Shown piece by piece: positions 1 through 7,139 of a stretch of 12,573 nt of DNA. The notes beneath the pieces were generated by a model. It did not search any database. It saw nothing but the letters and a program-made list of their open reading frames with translations, and was not told where the DNA came from. Within the stretch, counting starts at the first letter, position 1. The number at the start of each line of letters is the position of its first letter. A program made the translations under genes and the position numbers. Source of the stretch: Planctomycetes bacterium UBA1135 (GTDB lineage Bacteria > Planctomycetota > UBA1135); contig DCAK01000097.1 of the NCBI GenBank assembly GCA_002311925.1, positions 723 through 13,295 of the forward strand, in the 5' to 3' direction.

Positions 1-1274
1 TGACCCCCCTCGGCGTTCCGATTCTCCTGGCCGGGGTGGCCTTCATGGCCGTCTTCTCGAAATACCTGGTCCCGACGCGGCAATCCCTGTCGGCGATGAT
101 GGCCGGCACCAACACCCGCGAATATGTGACCGAGCTCGAAATCGGGACCGGTTCGTCGCTCGTCGGGCTTGCCTACAGCGAAGCTTTCGCCTCCATTCGC
201 GCCGACCTCCTGTGTTTCATTCGAGGGGAAGCCATGGTTTGGCCGCCCTTCGAGGGGGCCGTCATCCAGGAAGGGGACGTGATCATGCTGCGGGGCAATG
301 TCGACACCATCGCCGGCATCGAAGAAGAGCTCGGCCTCGAAATCTTCAGCGAAGTGCGCTTCGACCCCAGGACCATGCAGTTCTTCGAACTGGCGGTCTC
401 TCCCCACTCCTCCCTCATCGGGCGCAAGGTGGAGGACCTCCATCTTTGGCGGGACTACGAAGCCCTCGTGGTGGCCGTCCTTCGGGAAGGGCAGCACATT
501 CTCCAGCGCGCGTCCAAGCTGGTTCTCCGGCCCGGCGACCTTCTCCTGGTGTGCGGCGACGACACTTCGCAGGCCAAAATCCGCGCCCGTAGCGACTTTT
601 TCCTCCTGACCGGCGCCCACGAGTGGGTGGTCCTTCGTGGAAAGGGACGCCTGGCCATGGGCATCGCCCTGGTCGCCATGGCCCTCTTCTCGATTTGCTC
701 CCTGACCAATCACGGGCAATTTCTTCCCTTCATCGCCATGGGCGGGGCGGTGCTGACGGTTGCTGGCGGATGCCTCACCTCGCGCCGCGCCTACCGCAGC
801 ATCGACTGGCCCATCCTGGTCTTCATCATCGGGACCCTGGGCCTGGGCAAGGCCATGGCCAATTCAGGCGCGGCCGGGTTTTTCGCCGACGGGCTCGTGA
901 ACAGCCTCATCGGCTTCGGCCCCCTGGTCGTGATGGGGGGAATCGGGTTCCTGTGCGTCCTCCTTTCGGCCCTGGTTTCGAACGGAGCCATCGCCATCCT
1001 GATGGCCCCCATCGCCATTCAAGCTGCGGCCTCGGTGGCCGGCCTGGGTGGTCTCGACCCCGAGGCGACGGCGGCAATGACCCGAGCATTCCTGCTGACC
1101 GTGGTCCTTTCCGCCTCCGTGTGCTTCGCTACGCCGCTCGGCCACCAGGTCAACCTCATGGTTTTCGGACCCGGCGGATACCGTTTCTCCGACTTCCTAC
1201 GCTTGGGCCTTCCCTTGAGCGTGCTGGCACTGGGAATGGTCATCTTCGGGCTCTCCTCCCAGGTGAGCCCCTGA
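1..1274 (+). CDS. SLC13-family anion permease with two TrkA-C domains (5' end missing)
   Basis: Membrane permease of the SLC13/DASS divalent-anion:Na+ symporter family, a group that includes sulfate and dicarboxylate carriers. The frame is open from base 3, so the N-terminal membrane half lies outside the window. Numbering from the GTG at 36, two soluble RCK_C/TrkA-C domains lie at about residues 30-95 and 116-180. The second has the usual ..SSLIGRKVEDL.. and ..LRPGDLLLVCG.. patterns. Six or so hydrophobic segments follow (about 205-225, 229-247, 257-276, 293-312, 317-338, 350-408). The family-typical SNGAIAILMAPIA (315-327) and ATPLGHQVNLMVFGPGGY (365-382) lie within them. This architecture (membrane half, TrkA-C pair, membrane half) is common in bacterial permeases annotated as possible sulfate carriers, but the substrate cannot be fixed from sequence. 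An 87-base gap separates it from the next gene on the same strand, and no strong terminator is seen. Confidence 0.9.
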   Translation, partial: TPLGVPILLAGVAFMAVFSKYLVPTRQSLSAMMAGTNTREYVTELEIGTGSSLVGLAYSEAFASIRADLLCFIRGEAMVWPPFEGAVIQEGDVIMLRGNVDTIAGIEEELGLEIFSEVRFDPRTMQFFELAVSPHSSLIGRKVEDLHLWRDYEALVVAVLREGQHILQRASKLVLRPGDLLLVCGDDTSQAKIRARSDFFLLTGAHEWVVLRGKGRLAMGIALVAMALFSICSLTNHGQFLPFIAMGGAVLTVAGGCLTSRRAYRSIDWPILVFIIGTLGLGKAMANSGAAGFFADGLVNSLIGFGPLVVMGGIGFLCVLLSALVSNGAIAILMAPIAIQAAASVAGLGGLDPEATAAMTRAFLLTVVLSASVCFATPLGHQVNLMVFGPGGYRFSDFLRLGLPLSVLALGMVIFGLSSQVSP

Positions 1275-1314
1275 GAGCCAGAATTCGGAACCCGATTCGA
1301 GTGCAGGGGTTACC

Positions 1315-1365
1315 ATGAATGCTGCCCCGGGTTCTTCCCGGGCCGTTTCACACACCCAACCATGA
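1315..1365 (+). CDS. Putative 16-codon leader ORF ending in an ATGA overlap
   Basis: Small ORF, ATG at 1315, encoding MNAAPGSSRAVSHTQP. AGGGG at 1305-1309 precedes the start by 5 nt, a better ribosome-binding site than anything before the downstream gene. Its TGA (1363-1365) overlaps the downstream ATG (1362-1364) as ATGA, the geometry of translational coupling. The string ACCATGAAT occurs at both starts (1312-1320 and 1359-1367). A 6-bp GC hairpin lies inside the ORF. The codons show no run of one amino acid, so classical amino-acid attenuation is not indicated. It could be a chance ORF: a 16-codon frame is cheap, and conservation cannot be judged here. Confidence 0.35.
   Translation: MNAAPGSSRAVSHTQP
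1326..1342 (+). promoter_or_regulatory. GC-rich hairpin inside the leader ORF
   Basis: Perfect inverted repeat CCCGGG-TTCTT-CCCGGG followed by CCGTTT. It lies between the permease stop and the next start. As a terminator it is weak, because the T-run has only three T. Its place within the leader ORF would let translation of the leader disrupt it, but that role is inferred. Confidence 0.25.
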
Positions 1366-2093
1366 ATAAAACCTCCACAGCTCTTCTCGTTATCCTCGGC
1401 GGATTGGCCGGCGGCCTCGTCGGCTCGGCCCTCTTTTCCAACGCGGGCGAATCCCTGAACGACTATTCGGCCGAAGCTCCGGCGCTTGCCGTCGACTCCT
1501 TGGCCGTACCCAACCCCCTTGCCCAGAGAGTGAACGCCCTCGAAGAGGACATTGCCATTCTCGAGGGCCAATTGAATCGCTTTCGCGAGGAGGCCGGTCG
1601 AGGCGCAAGGCGGGATGTCCCGCCCCCGGATTTCCGCCAGGACAACCGCCCCTTGGCCGCGGCTTTCCACGACCCGGCATTTGAAGAAACCGTACTGGAG
1701 GTTCTCGAGAGCCGCGAAGAGGCCCAGCGGCATGAAAGGGACGAGCGCCGCGCCCTGCAGGCTGCGGAACGGATGGACAGGCGCATGGAACGCTACGTGG
1801 AGGAGCTTGGGCTGGACGCTTACCAGACCCAGGAAATGAGCCGCATCCTGTTGGATTCCGAGCAAAAGGCCCGCGCCTTCTTTTCCGAGCTCCGCGAAAG
1901 TGGGAATTGGGACCGTGAGGGAATGCGCACGAATATGACCGAAATGCGGGAAGGCACAATGGACCAGCTCTCCTCGATTCTTTCCGTCGACCAGTTGAGC
2001 CAATACGAAGAATCTTCTTCGCGCAATCGTTGGGGCGGAGGTGGAGGCAGTGGCCGTGGAAATCGCGGCGGCGGCGGCAGCCAGGAGTTCTAG
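1362..2093 (+). CDS. Exported coiled-coil protein with Spy-like LxxxQ motifs and Gly-rich tail
   Basis: No named family is firmly recognised. The 243-residue product starts with a charged MNKTS and a hydrophobic stretch (about 7-26), which reads as a signal peptide or membrane anchor. A likely coiled coil follows at 52-80. A Pro-rich break at 86-92 leads into a long, highly charged helical region (107-218). Within it are LDAYQ (151-155) and LSVDQ (207-211), about 56 residues apart. Paired LTxxQ motifs at such spacing mark the periplasmic Spy/CpxP/ZraP chaperone and metal-sensing group, so a periplasmic helical stress protein is a reasonable guess. The last 20 residues are almost only G, S, R and N. 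No Shine-Dalgarno site precedes the ATG; the start overlaps the stop of a small leader ORF and may be coupled to it. The gene ends in CTAG, which also carries the stop of the convergent acyltransferase gene. Confidence 0.8.
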   Translation: MNKTSTALLVILGGLAGGLVGSALFSNAGESLNDYSAEAPALAVDSLAVPNPLAQRVNALEEDIAILEGQLNRFREEAGRGARRDVPPPDFRQDNRPLAAAFHDPAFEETVLEVLESREEAQRHERDERRALQAAERMDRRMERYVEELGLDAYQTQEMSRILLDSEQKARAFFSELRESGNWDREGMRTNMTEMREGTMDQLSSILSVDQLSQYEESSSRNRWGGGGGSGRGNRGGGGSQEF

Positions 2094-2839
2094 GTCTCAG
2101 GCCCGGAGTTTGAAGCTTCGGGTAGCCCCGACAAGGTGGCCACCTTCCCACGGAGGGTGGCCGCCAACTCTTTGCGGTCGGCTCCGGAGGGAATCGGTTC
2201 GCCCACCGTCACGAAGGCATTGCACCCGCTGCTGGCGGCGAAGGCGCTGAAGTGCTTGGCGAAGGTGGAGTCGTCGCCCCAAGCGGCTTTCCGGGAGTCG
2301 TAGGCAAGCCCGACCGGGACGCAGGAGGCCTGGAGGTCGACAGGAGCCCGGAACAAGGTCGACTTGAAGGGGAGAATCTCCAATCCGTTCCAGGCTCGAC
2401 CTTCGGGAAAGAACACTACCCGCGTTCCCGCTTCAAGCCATTTCTCCATGTCCTGGACGGTGCGCCGGGCGCCGGAACGCTTACTGCGGACCACGAACAG
2501 GGTGCCGCCTCCCTTGGCCAGGATTCCGAACCCAAACCATCCCGCAATCTCGTGTTTGGAAATGAAGCACCCCGGAAACGCGGAAAAGAGAACGGGGATG
2601 TCGAGCCAGGACCAATGGTTGGCGACCACCACGGTTCCGGGAGGGGGGAGGGCCCCTTGAATCTCCACCCGGATGCCGAGAATCACGCATAGTCCCTTTC
2701 CCCAAAGTTGGCCGGCGAGGGACCCCACCCTCAGGCTCAATCGTCGAGAAAATGGACGCAACAGGCCCCCCATCAAGGTCAGGGACCCGGCGATTCCGGT
2801 CCAAATGGCCGAAGCGGCAAGGCGAAGGGCCCTTTTCAA
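2090..2839 (-). CDS. plsC: 1-acyl-sn-glycerol-3-phosphate acyltransferase (PlsC family)
   Basis: Lysophospholipid acyltransferase that would acylate lysophosphatidic acid to phosphatidic acid at the cytoplasmic membrane. Visible family signatures are the catalytic H-x4-D motif in NHWSWLD, the GGTLFVVRSKR segment, the FFPEGR substrate-binding motif and a later VPVGLAY segment. An N-terminal hydrophobic stretch should anchor it in the membrane. About 249 residues is normal for the family. The start is uncertain. A TTG at 2839 follows the pntB stop by one base and gives an N-terminus of typical length. A TTG at 2875 has AAGGAG only 4 nt upstream and would overlap pntB by 35 bases. The first ATG (2773) would remove most of the hydrophobic segment. 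It is the last gene after pntAa-pntAb-pntB and is probably co-transcribed, though the roles are not obviously linked. The family assignment is firm, the exact acyl acceptor less so. Confidence 0.88.
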   Translation of the reverse strand: MKRALRLAASAIWTGIAGSLTLMGGLLRPFSRRLSLRVGSLAGQLWGKGLCVILGIRVEIQGALPPPGTVVVANHWSWLDIPVLFSAFPGCFISKHEIAGWFGFGILAKGGGTLFVVRSKRSGARRTVQDMEKWLEAGTRVVFFPEGRAWNGLEILPFKSTLFRAPVDLQASCVPVGLAYDSRKAAWGDDSTFAKHFSAFAASSGCNAFVTVGEPIPSGADRKELAATLRGKVATLSGLPEASNSGPET

Positions 2840-2840
2840 G

Positions 2841-4292
2841 TCAGTTTTTCTTGAGCTCGGCCAGGACTTCGGCAAGGAACTCCTTTCCGTCCCCGAAACA
2901 CATCAAGCAATTTTCTCGCTCAAAGAGGGGGTTCTTGATTCCGGCGTAACCGGGAGAAAGGCTTCGCTTCACCATCAGGACGGTGCGGGCTTCGAAGGCG
3001 TGGAGAATGGGCATGCCGGCGATGGGACTTGAAGAATCTTCAATCGCCGCCGGGTTCACGACATCGTTGGCCCCGATGACCATGGCGACATCGGTGTCGC
3101 GGAAATCGCCATTGATTCGCTCCATTTCAAACAGCTGCTCGTAGGGGACATCCGCCTCCGCGAGAAGGACATTCATGTGGCCGGGCATCCTTCCGGCCAC
3201 CGGATGAATGGCATAGCGAATCTCGACATTCCGGCTTTCAAGCTCCTGGGCGAGTTGCTTGACCACATGCTGGGCTTGGGCGACGGCCATCCCGTACCCG
3301 GGGATGAAAATGACTTTCTCGGCCGCCTCCAGGACCATTGCCGCCTCTTCGGGCCCGGCCGATTTCACATTCTCGTAGCCGCTTGTGTCGCCACCGCCAT
3401 CCCCGTCGCCGAATCCGCCGACCAGGACATGAAGAAGCGAGCGGTTCATGGCCCGGCACATGAGTTGGGTGAGAATCAGGCCGGCCGCGCCGACCAGGGC
3501 GCCGGCGGTGATGAGGAGGGAGTTCCCGATGACGAATCCGGCCATCGAGGCCGCGAGCCCGGAATAGGAATTCAGTAGCGAGACCACCACCGGCATGTCG
3601 GCCCCGCCGATTGGAAGGACCACCATGATTCCCAGGATTCCGGCCAGAGCGGCCAAGGTGTAGAGTGCGCATTGCGCTTCCTGGTGGGTGGCGCTCCAAC
3701 CTGCTTGGGCCGCGAACCAGGCTGCGGCACCCAAAAGGGCGAAGGTTAGGAGGTGGCGGGCAGGGAGAAGGAGAGGCCTGCCCGGGATTTTTCCCGACAA
3801 CTTGCCCATGGCGACTAGCGACCCGGTCAGAGTCACGGCTCCGATGAGGACGGACAACATGACCGCGACGGTCCAGGTCAGAGCGGCCCCTTCGCCCAGG
3901 CCGTCCACCCCGAGCCCTTGGGTCAGGGCCGCGGGAACCGATGCGTCGCCTCCCAGGTATTCTCCCGCGAAGACGGAGAGGGCCACCAACAGCGAGGCGG
4001 CGCCGCCGAACCCGTTGAAGAGGGCGACCATTTCGGGCATCCCCGTCATGGCGATCGTTCTCGCAAGAAGGGCTCCGAGGAGGCTGCCAAGAATCAATCC
4101 TCCGGCCACCCACTTCCAATCCAGCTGGATTCCTCCCTCGGGGGCGACGAGGGTGGTCACCACGGCCACCAGCATTCCCAGGGCGGCCAGCCCGTTGCCC
4201 CTTCTCGAAGTGCGGACCTTGGCGAGATCTTTCACCCCGAAAATGAAGAGGGCCGTGGCCGCCAAGTAGAAGATTTTCGCGAGGTCTTCCAT
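2841..4292 (-). CDS. pntB: NAD(P) transhydrogenase subunit beta
   Basis: Beta subunit of the proton-translocating transhydrogenase, which reduces NADP+ with NADH using the proton gradient. The 483-residue product has about eight or nine membrane segments (roughly residues 1-290). A charged, Gly-rich linker (292-305) leads to the soluble NADP(H)-binding domain III. Domain III shows GYGMAVAQAQ (332-341), IHPVAGRMPGHMNVLLAEAD (362-381), GANDVVNPAA (407-416) and KRSLSPGYAGIKNPLF (442-457), all characteristic of PntB. I chose the ATG at 4292 (MEDLAKIFYL) because it fits the family start and lies 2 bases after the pntAb stop; upstream sequence in this frame is not PntB-like. At the site where, from memory, E. 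coli PntB has His91, this protein has Asn93 in MVALFNGFGG. The gene is tightly linked to pntAa and pntAb, so the three subunits should be made together. Confidence 0.97.
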   Translation of the reverse strand: MEDLAKIFYLAATALFIFGVKDLAKVRTSRRGNGLAALGMLVAVVTTLVAPEGGIQLDWKWVAGGLILGSLLGALLARTIAMTGMPEMVALFNGFGGAASLLVALSVFAGEYLGGDASVPAALTQGLGVDGLGEGAALTWTVAVMLSVLIGAVTLTGSLVAMGKLSGKIPGRPLLLPARHLLTFALLGAAAWFAAQAGWSATHQEAQCALYTLAALAGILGIMVVLPIGGADMPVVVSLLNSYSGLAASMAGFVIGNSLLITAGALVGAAGLILTQLMCRAMNRSLLHVLVGGFGDGDGGGDTSGYENVKSAGPEEAAMVLEAAEKVIFIPGYGMAVAQAQHVVKQLAQELESRNVEIRYAIHPVAGRMPGHMNVLLAEADVPYEQLFEMERINGDFRDTDVAMVIGANDVVNPAAIEDSSSPIAGMPILHAFEARTVLMVKRSLSPGYAGIKNPLFERENCLMCFGDGKEFLAEVLAELKKN

Positions 4293-4294
4293 GG

Positions 4295-4579
4295 TCAGCG
4301 TTTTCTCTTCTTGCCCACGAACATCTTCAGCATGCGGTCGGTGACCAGGAATCCGCCAACCACATTGATGGTGGCGAGGACCAGGGCGGCGACGCCAAGC
4401 CATTGGGCTTCCGGGCCGAAGCCGATGCGCGCGCAGGCGAGGGCCCCGACGACGGTGATGCCGGAAATTGCGTTCGCGCCGGACATCAGGGGGGTGTGCA
4501 AGGTGGGGGGGACCTTGGTGATGAGTTCGAACCCGACGAAGATCGCCAGGAGAAAGATGGTGAGAAGAAGGAGAAGCAT
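4295..4579 (-). CDS. pntAb: NAD(P) transhydrogenase subunit alpha, membrane part
   Basis: Small membrane subunit of the three-component transhydrogenase, equal to the C-terminal membrane domain of E. coli PntA. The 94 residues hold about three hydrophobic segments. They carry the diagnostic LHTPLMSGANAISGI (27-41), then VVGALACARIGFG and NVVGGFLVTDRMLKMF, with a basic KKRKR end. The split of PntA into Aa and Ab is the arrangement known from Rhodospirillum and many other bacteria. Its ATG (4579-4577) shares one base with the pntAa TGA (4581-4579) as TGATG, so translation is probably coupled. AAAGGTGA lies a few bases before the start as a weak ribosome-binding site. The alternative upstream start in this frame gives no family-like sequence. 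Confidence 0.95.
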   Translation of the reverse strand: MLLLLLTIFLLAIFVGFELITKVPPTLHTPLMSGANAISGITVVGALACARIGFGPEAQWLGVAALVLATINVVGGFLVTDRMLKMFVGKKRKR

Positions 4580-5685
4580 CAGGTCACCTTTCCATGGTGG
4601 AGCGCGAGGGCGGCGCCGGTGATTTCGTCTTCGAGGTCGAGTGTCAGTTTCCCCTCGGGGCAAAGATGGCGAACCACTTGGAGCAGGTTGCGGGCATAGA
4701 GCTCTGAGGCGTGGGTGGCCACCGTGGCGGCGAGATCCTCCGGGCCCAGGATGGTCACCCCTTGGTGAATCACCGTTTCCCCCTTCCGGGTCAATTCGCA
4801 ATTCCCACCCTGGATGGCGGCGAGGTCGACCACCACCGAACCGGGGGCCATCGTTTCGACCCTTTCGCGCGACAACAGGATCGGCGCCTTGGCCCCGGGG
4901 ACGAGGGCGGTGGTGATGACGACATCGGCTTCGGCCACGGCTTCGGCTACGGCTTCTTCCTGCCGCTTTTTGTAATCCTCCGAGGCCTCCTCCGCGTAGA
5001 CGGAAGCCTCGTCGCCCGCCCTCTCTTCCATTTTCACCTCGATGAACCGGCCCCCCAGGGATTCAACCTGTTCCTTCACTTCGGGGCGGATGTCGGTGGC
5101 CTGAACTTGTGCTCCGAGTCGCCGAGCGGTCGCGATGGCTTGCAGCCCGGCGACTCCGGCTCCGAAAACGACCACCTTGGCGGGTTTGACGGTGCCGGCG
5201 GCGGTCATCATCAAGGGGAACCACCGCCCGAGGGTTGCAGCCGCGAGTACCGCGGCCTTGTATCCGGCGGTGTTGGCCTGCGAGGACAAGGCGTCCATTT
5301 TTTGGGCGGCCGTCGTCCTCGGGATGCGTTCCATGGCGAAAACGGATGCCCCGGCCCCCTGCAGGGCCTCCGCGGAATCAGGATTCAGGGCAGGTTGAAA
5401 GAAGCAGACCACGAGGGACCCTTTTTTCAGCCGGGCAGCCTCCTCCTGGGTGGGAGGGTGGAGCTTGAGCAGGATGTCAGCCCCTGCCCACGCGTGTGGC
5501 GATGAATCCACGAGGTCGGCTCCGGCGGCCTGGTAGCTCGTGTCTGAAAACCCGGCGGGGAGTCCGGCTTTGGTTTCAACCGAGACCGTCAATCCCGCTT
5601 CAATCAGCGACCTAACGGTTTCGGGAATGGAAGCGACTCTCGCTTCTCCCTCGCGAGTTTCTCTGGGGATGAAAAGGTGGACCAT
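4579..5685 (-). CDS. pntAa: NAD(P) transhydrogenase subunit alpha, NAD-binding part
   Basis: Soluble domain I of transhydrogenase, which binds NAD(H) and passes hydride to domain III of PntB. The 368-residue product begins MVHLFIPRETREGEARVA, typical of the alanine dehydrogenase/PNT N-terminal domain. The PNT signature IPRTTAAQKMDALSSQANTA is at 121-140. The Rossmann motif GAGVAG is at 175-180, with the adenosine-ribose acidic residue in TDIRP (197-201). Other conserved parts are ITTALVPGAKAP (257-268) and VVVDLAAIQGGNCE (284-297). The ATG at 5685 matches the family start; a TTG 24 bases upstream would add eight non-conserved residues. No good Shine-Dalgarno site is seen. A 5-bp hairpin (5690-5704) sits just before the start. 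The 50-base gap to the HAF-repeat gene upstream may hold the pnt promoter, but no convincing -35/-10 pair is visible. Confidence 0.96.
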   Translation of the reverse strand: MVHLFIPRETREGEARVASIPETVRSLIEAGLTVSVETKAGLPAGFSDTSYQAAGADLVDSSPHAWAGADILLKLHPPTQEEAARLKKGSLVVCFFQPALNPDSAEALQGAGASVFAMERIPRTTAAQKMDALSSQANTAGYKAAVLAAATLGRWFPLMMTAAGTVKPAKVVVFGAGVAGLQAIATARRLGAQVQATDIRPEVKEQVESLGGRFIEVKMEERAGDEASVYAEEASEDYKKRQEEAVAEAVAEADVVITTALVPGAKAPILLSRERVETMAPGSVVVDLAAIQGGNCELTRKGETVIHQGVTILGPEDLAATVATHASELYARNLLQVVRHLCPEGKLTLDLEDEITGAALALHHGKVT

Positions 5686-5735
5686 GGTGCGCCCACTGAG
5701 GGCGGCCAAAGTTTAACGGCGGAGGAATGTCGGCT

Positions 5736-7139
5736 TCAGCGGAGAACCAGGTCGACCAGTTCGCTCTTTTGGCCGGAAGCGAAGTCCACCGCCTGGAGCA
5801 ACACCCTTGCACCCCTCGCGGTCGTCGGGATGAACAGCTCATGCCGATTTCTCCGCCCCTGCGAACCCGTGAAAACCGCAGCTGGAGCGGGGTCCGCCAT
5901 ATCGAGGAACAAGCCGGGCAGCCCAGGAATCGGCCAGGACCCCGGTCGAGTGCCGTGGGCGAGGACCAGGGTTCCTCCGATGGTGGCCCCCAGGATGTCG
6001 ACCCGATTCATCGTTCCGGCTTCACCAGGCAGCATCGGGGAGAGGCGAAGGCGGTCGGAGGGGGTGAGCTTCCAGGCCCTCCCAATGTTCCCGCGCGTTC
6101 CCGTTCCGCAGATTTCTCCCAACTCGTTGATTCCGCTCGCCTTGGTCAAGCGCCAATCCCCCCAGGCGGGGGCGAAGGCGTCGAGATTGATGGGAACGCC
6201 ACCTTCCCAGAGGGTTGCGTGTTCCTCGCCGGAGGAATCCAGAGTCATGCCAACGATTTGGCCGGCGTCGTTGATGTCCCGGGCCCACCCGCTGGACCCA
6301 CCCAGGGTGGAGAGCTGAACCAGCGAGGTTCCGTCCCAGAAGAAGGGCTGGTTGGTCAGAAGGGAATCCGTCGCCACGCCCACCACCTGGTCCTGGTTGT
6401 TCATGGCCCAGCCGTGGGAAGAGTTGCCGCCGAAGCCCCCCAGCCCGAAGGGGACGCCCTGAAACCAGATGCAGGCCTGCATCGCACCGGTGGCGTCCTC
6501 CGCGTATCCGGCTGCGTTGCCGAGGTTGTTGACGGCCCGGGCATGGGACTCAATACCCCCCAGGGCGGGCAGGAAAAGGGTCGCTCCCCCCTGCTGAAGA
6601 TATCCCATGTAGGGGGCCACCGTGACTCCCGGCGGAGGGTCGACATTGGCGACTCCGGCCAGGATGCCGGTTTCGGAGATGTCGTTGATGCAGCTGTAAT
6701 TTCGGGCCCCGGGCGGGTGGAGGTCATGGGTGGCGACACCGTCGAAGCGGAAGGCGTGCAAAGCGGTGCCGGAAGAAAGGGAATATCCGTAGACCGTCCC
6801 GTCGTCCCCCAAGGCCCGGCCGAAAGCCAGGTGCGGACGAAGGGGGGGGATATCGACGATGCCGGCCGGGTCCCAGAAAAAGGCGTGGAAAGCTTGGAAG
6901 CCCGGGGGGGCGGGGACGGTGCTGGTTCCGCAAACTTCGCCGCTGTTGTTGATGTCGGCGGCGGCGGAGGCGTTTTGATTGGGATGGAGAGAGCCTAGGT
7001 CGGTAAAAATCCAACTCTGGGTTTGGACGGGCACCCCCGGGCCGGAGAAACCCGCAACAGCGGCGAGAACGAGGGGAAGGCCCACGGGACTACGATACCC
7101 CGGAATGCTCGTTTCGGAGTCCCACCGCTTCCTCTTCAT
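5736..7139 (-). CDS. Secreted HAF-repeat protein
   Basis: Extracellular protein of the HAF-repeat type; its biological role is unknown. Numbering from the ATG at 7139 (467 residues), the N-terminus has a basic MKRKR and a hydrophobic VGLPLVLAAVAGF (19-31), reading as a long signal peptide. Seven repeats follow. Each has a turn of the form [IVLM]N[DNE]xGxxxG or a close variant (63-71, 110-118, 151-162, 203-211, 246-254, 289-297, 337-345) and an aromatic HAFFW-like strand (85-89, 128-132, 177-181, 222-226, 265-269, 307-311, 354-358). The final 100 or so residues form a separate module ending LVDLVLR. I think such modules occur on many planctomycete secreted proteins. The start is uncertain: the ATG at 7139 overlaps the divergent sulfotransferase by 35 bases. 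A GTG at 7085 avoids overlap but leaves a signal peptide without basic residues. The stop lies 50 bases before pntAa, on the same strand. Confidence 0.85.
   Translation of the reverse strand: MKRKRWDSETSIPGYRSPVGLPLVLAAVAGFSGPGVPVQTQSWIFTDLGSLHPNQNASAAADINNSGEVCGTSTVPAPPGFQAFHAFFWDPAGIVDIPPLRPHLAFGRALGDDGTVYGYSLSSGTALHAFRFDGVATHDLHPPGARNYSCINDISETGILAGVANVDPPPGVTVAPYMGYLQQGGATLFLPALGGIESHARAVNNLGNAAGYAEDATGAMQACIWFQGVPFGLGGFGGNSSHGWAMNNQDQVVGVATDSLLTNQPFFWDGTSLVQLSTLGGSSGWARDINDAGQIVGMTLDSSGEEHATLWEGGVPINLDAFAPAWGDWRLTKASGINELGEICGTGTRGNIGRAWKLTPSDRLRLSPMLPGEAGTMNRVDILGATIGGTLVLAHGTRPGSWPIPGLPGLFLDMADPAPAAVFTGSQGRRNRHELFIPTTARGARVLLQAVDFASGQKSELVDLVLR

Noticed and set aside
1197..2003. 268-codon minus-strand ORF over the exported coiled-coil gene
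   Set aside because: The plus strand has a signal segment and regular helical pattern; the minus frame has none and runs across the permease end and the intergenic gap.
4711..5505. 264-codon plus-strand ORF antisense to pntAa
   Set aside because: It mirrors the well-conserved PntAa coding frame and has no domain of its own.
5690..5704. Regulatory hairpin before pntAa
   Set aside because: The 5-bp stem CGCCC/GGGCG is expected by chance in such GC-rich DNA and has no supporting feature.
5727..6998. 423-codon plus-strand ORF antisense to the HAF-repeat gene
   Set aside because: It has no recognisable family or motif and a composition typical of the mirror frame of a GC-rich gene, while the minus strand has a signal peptide and seven clear repeats.
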